Assembly (NCBI RefSeq): GCF_030164465.1
Contig: NZ_JASNJE010000020.1
Coordinates: forward strand, 19,381-83,380
DNA from: Sedimentitalea xiamensis
Lineage (GTDB): Bacteria > Pseudomonadota > Alphaproteobacteria > Rhodobacterales > Rhodobacteraceae
Direction: 5' to 3'
Length of the DNA stretch: 64,000 nt
Below, in pieces: positions 24,533 to 31,970 of this stretch; positions within the stretch are counted from its first letter, which is position 1, and every line of letters begins with the position of its first letter. Made by a program: the position numbers and the translations under genes. The notes under the pieces were generated by a model, which saw nothing but the letters and a program-made list of their open reading frames with translations, was not told where the DNA came from and did no database searches.

Positions 24533-25456
24533 CTACTCGATCAGCAGTTGCTTCGCGCGGCGTTCGCCCGGAGTCTCGATATGCGGTTCGCGCCCGCCGC
24601 GCAGGATCGAATTGCCCTCGTAGAGCGTGCGCTGGTCGATGGCGGGCGGGTTCAGCCAGTCGTCTTCCTTCATCTGGCCGGACTGGCCATAGGCGTCCAG
24701 GGCGTTCTGGTAACAGACCTTGCGCACCGTTTCCTCGGACACGCCGCTTTCCAGCGCCAATTGCGCGGTCTTCGCCACGCCGAGACAATCGGAAATCCCC
24801 CAGTCGCAGGCGCTGTCCACGATGATCCGCTCGCCGCCGTATTGCTTGAGCAGCTCCACCATGCGCTTGTTGCCCATCTTGGTGGACGGATAGATCGAGA
24901 ATCCGGCCCAGAACCCCCGTTGCAGGGTTTCGGCGACCGTTTCCTCGTTGTTGTGATCGATCACCACCATGCCGGGGTCGATCCCGTGTTCTTCACAGAC
25001 ATCCATCGACCGCGAGGTGCCGCGTTTCTTGTCGCGGTGCGGCGTGTGCACCATCACCGGCAGGTTCAGTTCCTTGGCCAGTTCCAGTTGCAGCCGGAAA
25101 TACTTGTCCTCAAGGGCGGTCTGTTCGTCATAGCCGATCTCGCCAATGGCGACGACACCTTCCTTGAGCGCGAAGCGGGGCAACCATTCCATCACGCCTT
25201 CGGCCAGTTCCTCGTTGTTGGCCTCCTTGGAATTGAGTCCGATGGTGCAGTAATGGCGGATGCCGAACTGGCCGGCCCTGAACCGTTCCCATCCGACGAT
25301 GGTCGACAGGTAATCCACATAGGTCCCCACGAAGGTGCGGGGCTGGCCGAGCCAGAAGGCCGGTTCGATCAGCGCGACGACGCCCGCGTCGGCCATTGCC
25401 TGATAGTCGTCGGTGGTGCGCGAAATCATGTGCGCATGTGGGTCGATCAGCATCAT
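24533..25456 (-). CDS. eboB: EboB, TatD-like metal-dependent hydrolase
   Basis: This 307-aa amidohydrolase/TatD-like TIM-barrel protein keeps the metal ligands: HxH in MLIDPHAHMISR, Glu in VAIGEIGYDEQ, His in LPVMVHTPHRD and VVIDHNNEETV, and the late Asp in RIIVDSACDWG. It belongs to the ebo set and overlaps the eboA stop by 4 nt (ATGA). The substrate of EboB is not known in any organism. TatD-type nuclease activity is unlikely to be its real role given the fixed association with metabolic partners (inference). The VTT gene follows 6 nt downstream. Confidence 0.88.
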   Translation of the reverse strand: MMLIDPHAHMISRTTDDYQAMADAGVVALIEPAFWLGQPRTFVGTYVDYLSTIVGWERFRAGQFGIRHYCTIGLNSKEANNEELAEGVMEWLPRFALKEGVVAIGEIGYDEQTALEDKYFRLQLELAKELNLPVMVHTPHRDKKRGTSRSMDVCEEHGIDPGMVVIDHNNEETVAETLQRGFWAGFSIYPSTKMGNKRMVELLKQYGGERIIVDSACDWGISDCLGVAKTAQLALESGVSEETVRKVCYQNALDAYGQSGQMKEDDWLNPPAIDQRTLYEGNSILRGGREPHIETPGERRAKQLLIE

Positions 25457-26193
25457 TGCAGCGCCTCCTCCAGATGGCCTTCGGCGCGCGCGCGGTCGAG
25501 CCGGGACCGTATCTCGGGCGCGTCCGCGAAGGGCCGGACCGGGATCCAGAGTTCCTCGGACACCGGGCGCCCGGCAGCCCAGCGTTCCTGCGCGTAATCC
25601 ACCAGGATACGCGCCAGTTCGGGATTCGCCCGGTCTTTCAGACCAGTGATCGGACCCAGGTCGCTGCCGACGAACAGCGCCTTCAGGATCATGTGGTTCC
25701 AGCGGTGCTGGTCGAAATGATCGCGCGGAAACGGATTGCGGTGGGCAATCGCCTCGAACACCGGCTTCAGATTGGACCGCAGCCCCTCGCCCACTTCGAA
25801 ATCCAGCGTTTCAGGTTCGGGATAAAGCGGCAGCCCGCGGTAGAGAGCGATCATTTCCCCGGCATCGGCGGTGCGGCGCAAATCCTTGAAAACCTGCGCG
25901 AAGGGACGTTGCGCCTTGAACCGCAACAGCCCCAGAACCCGCGCCGCGCCGTCGATGCTCCAGCCCTGGGGTTCCCAGCCTGCATGGGCGGCGTCGGCGG
26001 CGGCCCTGTCGGCGGGGGACAGGACGAGATCGGATTTCCCGAGCTTGCGCGGGGCCAGCCCCAGGAAGATGTGGAGGTCCCGTTCCGCCGCGCCCTGGGC
26101 GAGCGTCGCCAGCTGGTCCGTCACCCAGGGCGCTGCGTCGCCCGCCTGGGTCGTCACCCATCGTTGCAGAAGATCGGCAGGTTGGTCGGTCAC
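25453..26193 (-). CDS. eboA: EboA-domain protein
   Basis: This 246-aa soluble protein has the EboA pattern: an N-terminal helical part, then FEAIAHRNPFPRDHFDQHRW, NHMILKALFVGSDLGPITGL and DYAQERWAAGRPVSEELWIP. The start is a GTG (complement 26191-26193) with a GGAGAGG box upstream. EboA has no known biochemical activity and is found only with other ebo genes. It heads a leftward unit with eboB and the VTT gene. A divergent 135-nt gap separates it from the unknown gene before eboF. Confidence 0.87.
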   Translation of the reverse strand: MTDQPADLLQRWVTTQAGDAAPWVTDQLATLAQGAAERDLHIFLGLAPRKLGKSDLVLSPADRAAADAAHAGWEPQGWSIDGAARVLGLLRFKAQRPFAQVFKDLRRTADAGEMIALYRGLPLYPEPETLDFEVGEGLRSNLKPVFEAIAHRNPFPRDHFDQHRWNHMILKALFVGSDLGPITGLKDRANPELARILVDYAQERWAAGRPVSEELWIPVRPFADAPEIRSRLDRARAEGHLEEALQ

Positions 26194-26328
26194 GGCGCAT
26201 CCTCTCCGCTTGGTCCCGACCGCAGTCTAGACGCAATCGCGCCGCGCTTGCCAGAGCCGGCGCGCAAAAAACTCCGATTGTGAACCGCGCCCCCGACCCA
26301 TAAAACCGAACGGGGGAGGAGAAGGACG

Positions 26329-26748
26329 ATGCTGAACATGCGGCGGTATTTTCCGGTCGCCATGATCGTTCCGGCGGCGGGGCCGACCGTGCTGGACCAG
26401 CGGTTCGAAGAACGTGATCTGCCCGGCTTTGCGCCGCATCCGGATGTCGCAACCGACGGCCGGATCCATGCGGTCGAAGGTTCGGGAAATTTCGGCGGGC
26501 TGCCGCGCGACAAAACCCGTTGGCTTTATCGCCGGAAGCCGCGCGACCGGCCCCCCGACGCCTGTTCGGCCATCGGCCCGAATGGCCGCCGAATCGAAAT
26601 CCCGGTGGCGGAATACACCGACATGCAGGCGCTGCATCCCGATTCCAGGGTCGATGCCACCAACGCCGCCGGGGAACTTTACACACCGACCAGTGAAGAG
26701 CCGGGGCCGTTCGGATCGACCGGCAAGATCTTTCGACTGGTCCCCTGA
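26329..26748 (+). CDS. Unknown 139-aa protein preceding eboF
   Basis: This reading frame has an excellent ribosome-binding site (GGGGGAGGAGAAGGACG before the ATG), GC-rich third positions like its neighbours, and a stop 14 nt before eboF in the same direction. The protein starts MLNMRRYFPVAMIVPAAGPT, has no clear signal or membrane span, and is rich in Pro, Arg and Asp. Segments such as IGPNGRRIEIPVAEYTDMQA look globular. No family is recognised. Its position makes it a candidate accessory gene of this ebo locus. The opposite strand is also open over part of this stretch but has no ribosome-binding site and no recognisable product. Confidence 0.6.
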   Translation: MLNMRRYFPVAMIVPAAGPTVLDQRFEERDLPGFAPHPDVATDGRIHAVEGSGNFGGLPRDKTRWLYRRKPRDRPPDACSAIGPNGRRIEIPVAEYTDMQALHPDSRVDATNAAGELYTPTSEEPGPFGSTGKIFRLVP

Positions 26749-26762
26749 CGCCAAGGTTCTCC

Positions 26763-28148
26763 ATGCACAATACACTCGTCATCCTTGTTGTCGGCCTCGC
26801 TCCGGATCTTGTCGGTCCGCACACGCCGCACCTGGCGAAACTTGCCGAAAGGGGCGGCATGCGGCCCCTTGACACGGTGACCCCGGCCGTCACCTGCACG
26901 GTGCAGTCGACGCTTGTCACGGGCCTGCCGCCGTCGGGCCACGGCGCGGTGGCGAACGGGTGGTATTTCCGCGACCTGTCCGAGATCCTGTTGTGGCGGC
27001 AGCCCAACCAGCTTGTTCACGGCGAAAAGATCTGGGACGCCGGACGGCGCCGCGATCCGGATTTCACCTGCGCCAAGATGTTCTGGTGGTACAACATGTA
27101 TTCTACAGCGGATTATTCGGCGACGCCCCGGCCGATGTATCCCGCCGACGGGCGCAAGATACCCGATCACTACGCCTATCCGCCGGAACTGCACGACGAA
27201 CTGGACGCAAGGCTGGGCCAGTTCCCGCTGTTCAAGTTCTGGGGTCCGCTGGCCGATATCACCTCGTCGGACTGGATCGCCAGGGCGACTCTGCATGTGA
27301 TGCAGACCCGGAACCCGACGCTGACGCTGACCTACCTGCCGCATCTGGACTACAACCTTCAGCGTCTCGGCCCGGATCTCGGCCATCCACGATTGCAGCA
27401 GGACCTGCGGGAGATCGATGCGCTCTGCGGCGAGCTCATCGAACAGGCGGACGCCACCGGGCAGCGGGTGATCGTGGTATCGGAATACGGGATCACCAGG
27501 GCCACGGACGCGGTCCATATCAATCGCGCGCTGCGCCGGGCCGGGCTGATTGCCGTCAGGCCCGAGGAATTCGGCCGCGAGATCCTCGACGCCGGCGCGT
27601 CCGAAGCCTTTGCGATGGCCGACCACCAGATCGCCCATGTCCATGTCCGGAACCCCGACCGGATCGCGGAAGTGGCACAATTGATCGCATCGCTGGACGG
27701 GGTGGAAAGCGTCTGGGATGCGGAGGGCAAGCGCGCCAATGGTCTCGATCATCCCCGGTCCGGCGATCTGGTCGCGATCAGCGCCGCCGATCGCTGGTTC
27801 AGCTACTATTACTGGCTGGACGATGCCAAGGCGCCGGATTTCGCCCGCACCGTCGATATCCACCGAAAGCCGGGTTACGATCCGGTCGAACTGTTCGTCG
27901 ATCCCGAGATCCGCTTTCCGAAGCTGGCCGCAGGCTGGAAACTGGCAAAACGAAAGATGGGTCAGCGCCAGTTGCTCGACATCATTTCGCCGAAGGACAC
28001 CCGGCTGGTCAAAGGCACCCACGGCCGGATCACCGACGATCCGATGGCCGGGCCGCTGGTGATTTCATCCGAGGCCGGGATGCTGCCCGAAGGTCATGTG
28101 AAGGCCACCGGGTTCAAGGATCTCGTCCTGCGCCATGTGTTCGACTAG
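26763..28148 (+). CDS. eboF: EboF, alkaline-phosphatase-superfamily protein (nucleotide pyrophosphatase-like)
   Basis: This 461-aa protein has the phosphodiesterase fold of the alkaline phosphatase superfamily: Asp15 in VVGLAPDLVG, the nucleophile region PAVTCTVQSTLVTGLPP with Thr44, YLPHLDYNLQRLGPD, and a late ADHQIAHVHV. The usual SDHG metal motif reads SEYG here, and the His of the D-x-x-x-H pair appears to be Gln, so the second metal site is altered. It corresponds to the phosphodiesterase-like member of the ebo set. The gene runs rightward, convergent with eboC-E-D and divergent from eboA-B. Substrate unknown. Confidence 0.88.
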   Translation: MHNTLVILVVGLAPDLVGPHTPHLAKLAERGGMRPLDTVTPAVTCTVQSTLVTGLPPSGHGAVANGWYFRDLSEILLWRQPNQLVHGEKIWDAGRRRDPDFTCAKMFWWYNMYSTADYSATPRPMYPADGRKIPDHYAYPPELHDELDARLGQFPLFKFWGPLADITSSDWIARATLHVMQTRNPTLTLTYLPHLDYNLQRLGPDLGHPRLQQDLREIDALCGELIEQADATGQRVIVVSEYGITRATDAVHINRALRRAGLIAVRPEEFGREILDAGASEAFAMADHQIAHVHVRNPDRIAEVAQLIASLDGVESVWDAEGKRANGLDHPRSGDLVAISAADRWFSYYYWLDDAKAPDFARTVDIHRKPGYDPVELFVDPEIRFPKLAAGWKLAKRKMGQRQLLDIISPKDTRLVKGTHGRITDDPMAGPLVISSEAGMLPEGHVKATGFKDLVLRHVFD

Positions 28149-28185
28149 GCGCGGTCAGGCCCCCGAAACGATCCGATCCGGCGCG

Positions 28186-29028
28186 TCAGGTTCCTGATAC
28201 GACGCGCTGCAAGACCAGCGTCAGCGCAAAGCCCACGACCGCCAGCAGGGCCAGACCGGCCTGTCCCGCAGCGGCGATCAGCACCGCGTCATAAAGCGAA
28301 ATGCCGGCGATCATCGTCACCACCGCCCTGGGCACGTCGCCCCTCCGGCGGCGGAACAGCAGCCGCAGGGCGGCCAGAACCACCGCCAGCAACCCGGCCC
28401 AGATCGACAGCGCCAGCGCGCCGGGCATGGCCTGCACAAGCCCGTAAAGTAGCGGCACGGCCAGAACCGCCAGCGGCCAGGCCCTATCCAGCCGGTCATA
28501 GGCTTCCTGCTTGGCGGCATAGGTCAGCCCGACGATATAGGCCAGAAGCCCCAGCGCCCCGAACACGACCGGCCCTCCGATGCTGCCTACAGCCGCGGCA
28601 GGCAGGACATAGCAGAAGAACCGCGTCGCCCCCATGATCACCGGGCTGAGCGCCGTGCGCTTGTGCAGCCAGTCATAAAGCACCACCGCCGCCGCCAGCG
28701 CGATCCCGGCAACACCGGCCAGAACGCCGAGCGTGAAGGCCAGCACGATCCCGGCGCCAAGCAGGGCAAAGCCCACGGCGAACACGGTGCCGACGGCAAT
28801 CTCGCCCCTGGGGATCGGGCGGTTCGCCCGTTCGCGGGCGTCGATCTCGGCGTCGAAGGCGTCGTTCAGCCACATGCCGCCGATATAGAACAGCGACAGC
28901 GCCAGGCCCGAGGTGACGATCACCGCCACCGAAGGCTGCCCGGCCAGGACCGCCCCGGCGATGGCGTTGGTCCATACTGTCGGCAGGTTGGACACCCGCC
29001 CGAGAGTCAGAACGGTCTTGAAGGTCAT
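28186..29028 (-). CDS. eboC: EboC, UbiA-family prenyltransferase
   Basis: This 280-aa polytopic membrane protein has about eight to nine hydrophobic segments and the first aspartate-rich motif NDAFDAEIDARERANRPIP, close to the UbiA consensus NDxxDxxxD followed by R-P-I/L-P. The second Asp-rich motif is less clear (KQEAYDRLDRAWPL). The family transfers prenyl chains to aromatic or other acceptors at the membrane. Its start overlaps the eboE stop by 4 nt, so eboD-eboE-eboC form one leftward unit. It suggests that the ebo product is a prenylated or lipid-like compound (inference). Confidence 0.9.
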   Translation of the reverse strand: MTFKTVLTLGRVSNLPTVWTNAIAGAVLAGQPSVAVIVTSGLALSLFYIGGMWLNDAFDAEIDARERANRPIPRGEIAVGTVFAVGFALLGAGIVLAFTLGVLAGVAGIALAAAVVLYDWLHKRTALSPVIMGATRFFCYVLPAAAVGSIGGPVVFGALGLLAYIVGLTYAAKQEAYDRLDRAWPLAVLAVPLLYGLVQAMPGALALSIWAGLLAVVLAALRLLFRRRRGDVPRAVVTMIAGISLYDAVLIAAAGQAGLALLAVVGFALTLVLQRVVSGT

Positions 29029-30212
29029 GGCTGCAATCGCTCCAGCACCCAGCGCATTTCTTTCACGATGTCCTCGTCCACCGTCGCGCTGCGCAGCGCG
29101 GGCGGCAGGACATCCCAGGTATAGGTCTCGATCTCCAGGTGCGGCGAAATCGGGTCGGACCGGTGCATCGCCAGGATCTCGTCGAGGAAATCCCGCGTCG
29201 ACCCGAACGGGCCAAGGTCATCGACGAAGACGGGCACGTGAAAATGCACCCGCCACTCCTCGCCGTCGGTGGCGTCTCCGAGCGCCAAAGCCTCGGACAG
29301 ATCCACATGGGCTTTCAAGCCCTCCGGCGTGCGGCGGATCACCTGATGCAGGTAGGTCGGTTCGTTGAAGGCGGCGAGCGCGTCCCGCTGGGCCTGCCCC
29401 ATCCGCTGGACGCGCAGCGCCGCGCTCAGTTGCAGCTTGTGGATCGGTATGCCGACCTCGCGCAGCGCCGCGATGCTGGCCGCCGGGTCCTCGTATTCCA
29501 CAGCCGCGTGACAGACATCGTAGCAGAGACCCAGATGCCGCGGCAGCGCGCGCGCGGCGGCATCCCGGCCCAGGCCCGTCATCTCGGCCAGCCGGGCCGC
29601 GGCGGCATCGCTGAACAGGTGATCGCGCAGGAAAGCGACGGTCTCGGGGATCGTTTCCAGGAAACAGGCCGGTTCCGGCTCGATCGCCAGGGCAACGGTC
29701 ACCCCGGTTCGTTGCTGCAATCCGACCAGGTGCGCCACCGCCTTCAGGTAATTGTCGGCCATGGCGGTCTCGGCACCGGCGGCCAGCGGCTTGAAGGTTC
29801 CGGGCACGGTGCTCAGGCTGACGGTTTCGCCCTCGGGCGCGATCTCCGCCATCAGGTCGGCCAGCGCGGTCGTGTAGCGGACCCGTTCGGCGCTGCGCCA
29901 GTCGGGCTGGTAAACCTCTTCCTTGACCCGCGTGCCGTGAAACGGGCCGTAGGGGAACCCGTTGACCGTGACCCCGCGATAGCCGTGCCGCGCCATCACC
30001 TGCCTGAACGCACGCCTGTTTTCCGGATCGTCCAGTTCGGAGAGAGCCTGCGCCGAGACGCGCAGACCCACCGCGAAATCCGCGTCGGGGCACACCGCGG
30101 CCCGCACCCGCGCCACCGGCCCGTCCAGCGCAGCGCGCATGTCCGCCCAGGACTGGGTTGGGTGGATGTTCAGACAATATGTAAGGTGGCCAAGCCCGCC
30201 GGGCAATTTCAT
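29025..30212 (-). CDS. eboE: EboE, TIM-barrel metabolite-traffic protein (sugar-phosphate isomerase/epimerase-like)
   Basis: This 395-aa protein is of the xylose-isomerase-like TIM-barrel type used by EboE. Landmarks are LTYCLNIHPTQSWADM at the start, VTVNGFPYGPFHGTRVKEEV, VALAIEPEPACFLETIPETV, LCYDVCHAAVEYEDPAASIA and EIETYTWDVLPPALRS at the end. Metal-type Glu and His residues lie in EPEP and CHAAVEYED. It starts directly after the eboD stop (no gap) and overlaps eboC. Catalytic activity is unknown; the family name rests on its role in ebo-dependent export of metabolites. Confidence 0.9.
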   Translation of the reverse strand: MKLPGGLGHLTYCLNIHPTQSWADMRAALDGPVARVRAAVCPDADFAVGLRVSAQALSELDDPENRRAFRQVMARHGYRGVTVNGFPYGPFHGTRVKEEVYQPDWRSAERVRYTTALADLMAEIAPEGETVSLSTVPGTFKPLAAGAETAMADNYLKAVAHLVGLQQRTGVTVALAIEPEPACFLETIPETVAFLRDHLFSDAAAARLAEMTGLGRDAAARALPRHLGLCYDVCHAAVEYEDPAASIAALREVGIPIHKLQLSAALRVQRMGQAQRDALAAFNEPTYLHQVIRRTPEGLKAHVDLSEALALGDATDGEEWRVHFHVPVFVDDLGPFGSTRDFLDEILAMHRSDPISPHLEIETYTWDVLPPALRSATVDEDIVKEMRWVLERLQP

Positions 30213-31418
30213 CTAGGCTTTTTCCCGCGCCTTCAGCCATGCCAGCGCCTGGCGCACCCGATCCAGGTCCATCTGATGCACTTCGTGACCAACACCCAGA
30301 TCCTTCAGAAGCGTGATCGTCAGCTCGCCGCCCAGATGCTCCTGAAATTCGGCCAAGCCTTTCAGCAGCGCCAGTTCGCCGCCCGGCGCGGCGTTTTCCA
30401 GCGCCGGGTGCCAGATCCGCAGCCCGAGGTTTTCCAGCAGCACGACGATCCGTTCCTCTTCGCCTTCCGTCAGCAGGCCGGCCAGCACGGAATAGCGCGC
30501 ATCGAGCGCGATGCCGATGGCGACCGCCTCGCCGTGGCGGACGTGATGATGCGTCATCGCCTCCAGCTTGTGCGCCGACCAGTGCCCGAAATCCAGCGGC
30601 CGGGCAGAGCCGAGTTCGAACGGATCGCCGCCATGGGCGATCTGGCGCATGTGCAATTCGGCGGAACGCCGGATCATGTGTTCCTCGGCATCCGGACGGA
30701 AAGTGGCCAGCGCATCGGCGTTCTCTTCGAGCCAGAGATAGAAATCGCGGTCCCGGATCAGGGCGACCTTGACCGCTTCGGCGATGCCGGCGATGCGTTC
30801 CCGCCGGGGCAGGTGTTCCAGGAACTCGAAATCGTTCAGGACCGCCCAGGGCGGCGCGAAGGTGCCGACATAATTCTTGATGCCCTTGAAATTCACCGCG
30901 TTCTTGACCCCGACGCCGCTGTCGTTCTGGGACAGGACGGTGGTCGGCACACGGATATGGCGCACCCCGCGATGGGCGGTCGCCGCCGCCAGCCCGACCG
31001 CGTCCAGAATCGCGCCGCCGCCGATCGCGATGACGTAGGAATGCCGGTCGATGGCATGGGCATGGATCGCGTCCTGCATCCGCTCCACATGGGCCAGCTC
31101 GTTCTTCACGATCTCGCCGCCGGGCAGGATCATCGGGTCCGCGATCAGGTCGATCCGGTCGGAATGGCTCTGCGCATAGGCCAGCAGCGACGGCACGAGA
31201 CCCGGCATCGCCCGGACCGTGCCTTCGTCGAGCACGAAAAAGCACCGGTGGCGTTTCGCCGGTTCCTTGCGCGCAAGGACATCCGCGAACAGCGGGTTCT
31301 CGGGCGCGAACAATCCCCGGACGAAGGCAACGGGGTAGACGTAGGGCACCGAGAATTCCTGCCAGTAGACGGTGGCATCCTGCCGATGGGTCAGGCCCAT
31401 GGCGGATTCGCTGTTCAT
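30213..31418 (-). CDS. eboD: EboD, 3-dehydroquinate-synthase-like sugar-phosphate cyclase
   Basis: This 401-aa protein is of the AroB/sugar-phosphate cyclase family. It keeps the NAD and active-site elements: VIAIGGGAILDAVGLAA, VPTTVLSQNDSGVGVKNAVN, metal ligand Glu with Lys in IAEAVKVALIRD, and His in HHHVRHGEAVAIG. The start at complement 31416-31418 has a strong GGAGG box. A typical aroB keeps company with aroK, whereas this gene leads the eboD-eboE-eboC unit, so it is the cyclase of the ebo pathway rather than the shikimate enzyme. The cyclitol it makes is not known. Confidence 0.9.
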   Translation of the reverse strand: MNSESAMGLTHRQDATVYWQEFSVPYVYPVAFVRGLFAPENPLFADVLARKEPAKRHRCFFVLDEGTVRAMPGLVPSLLAYAQSHSDRIDLIADPMILPGGEIVKNELAHVERMQDAIHAHAIDRHSYVIAIGGGAILDAVGLAAATAHRGVRHIRVPTTVLSQNDSGVGVKNAVNFKGIKNYVGTFAPPWAVLNDFEFLEHLPRRERIAGIAEAVKVALIRDRDFYLWLEENADALATFRPDAEEHMIRRSAELHMRQIAHGGDPFELGSARPLDFGHWSAHKLEAMTHHHVRHGEAVAIGIALDARYSVLAGLLTEGEEERIVVLLENLGLRIWHPALENAAPGGELALLKGLAEFQEHLGGELTITLLKDLGVGHEVHQMDLDRVRQALAWLKAREKA

Positions 31419-31443
31419 CCTAACCTCCCCAGCAATGACAGCA

Positions 31444-31457
31444 TTGCCCGCGGGCAA
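31444..31457. promoter_or_regulatory. Palindrome in the eboD/TMEM220 divergent promoter region
   Basis: TTGCCCGCGGGCAA is a perfect 14-bp palindrome in the 109-nt gap between eboD (leftward) and the TMEM220-like gene (rightward). It is followed by TTGACC at 31459-31464, which could be a -35 box. It may be an operator shared by both genes; no cognate regulator is recognised. Confidence 0.35.
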
Positions 31458-31527
31458 CTTGACCCGCGGACAATTGCAAGACTAGATGGCGTTAACGGCT
31501 TACTCAACCCCGGACAAGGAGGGCGAG

Positions 31528-31884
31528 GTGAGGATAGTGAACGCGGTTCTCTGCCTGCTGATGGCGCTGTTCGCCGTGGTCCAATACAATGACCCGGACG
31601 CGCTGTTCTGGGGCGCGATCTACGGCGTAGCGGCGATCTGGTGCGGGTTCGCGGCGTTTCGTCCCGGCGTGTTCGAAACGGCCTTGGTCCGCGGCCTTCT
31701 GACCGCTTCGGTTACGCTGTCGGCGTTCGGCGTTGCCTGGTTCTGGCCCAGGACCGAAGGGTTCTGGCACATGGACGTCTGGTGGGAGACCGAAACCGCC
31801 CGCGAAGGCATGGGCATGATGATCGTTCTGCTTGCCGTCGCCGTCGCCTGGCTGACCGTCAGACCGCGACGCAGGGCTCTCTGA
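31528..31884 (+). CDS. TMEM220-like small membrane protein
   Basis: This 118-aa protein has four predicted membrane helices. The N-terminal pattern VNAVLCLLMALFAVVQYNDP followed by DALFWGAIYGVAAIWCGFAA fits the transmembrane family 220 (the QYNDPD motif is characteristic). The start is GTG 31528 with AAGGAGGG 5 nt upstream. It is divergent from eboD across 109 nt. Function of the family is unknown; linkage to the ebo system here is by position only. Confidence 0.75.
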   Translation: MRIVNAVLCLLMALFAVVQYNDPDALFWGAIYGVAAIWCGFAAFRPGVFETALVRGLLTASVTLSAFGVAWFWPRTEGFWHMDVWWETETAREGMGMMIVLLAVAVAWLTVRPRRRAL

Positions 31885-31970
31885 ATGTCCGGCAAGGCGC
31901 CGGCCGTCAGTGTGTTTCCGGTATTGACAGCCGGCGGCGGCGAAACGGTGTCGCGCGGCGGGCCGCGGCG

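Noticed and set aside
24533..25456. Annotation of the TatD-like protein as a plain DNase
   Set aside because: Gene context (eboA overlap, ebo set) argues for an EboB role in small-molecule metabolism.
26227..26775. Minus-strand open frame over the unknown gene before eboF
   Set aside because: It would overlap the eboA promoter region and the eboF start, has no ribosome-binding site and no recognisable product, whereas the plus-strand frame has a strong one.
30213..31418. Annotation of the AroB-like protein as shikimate-pathway 3-dehydroquinate synthase
   Set aside because: No aroK is adjacent and the gene is coupled to eboE and eboC; the cyclase of the ebo set is the better call.
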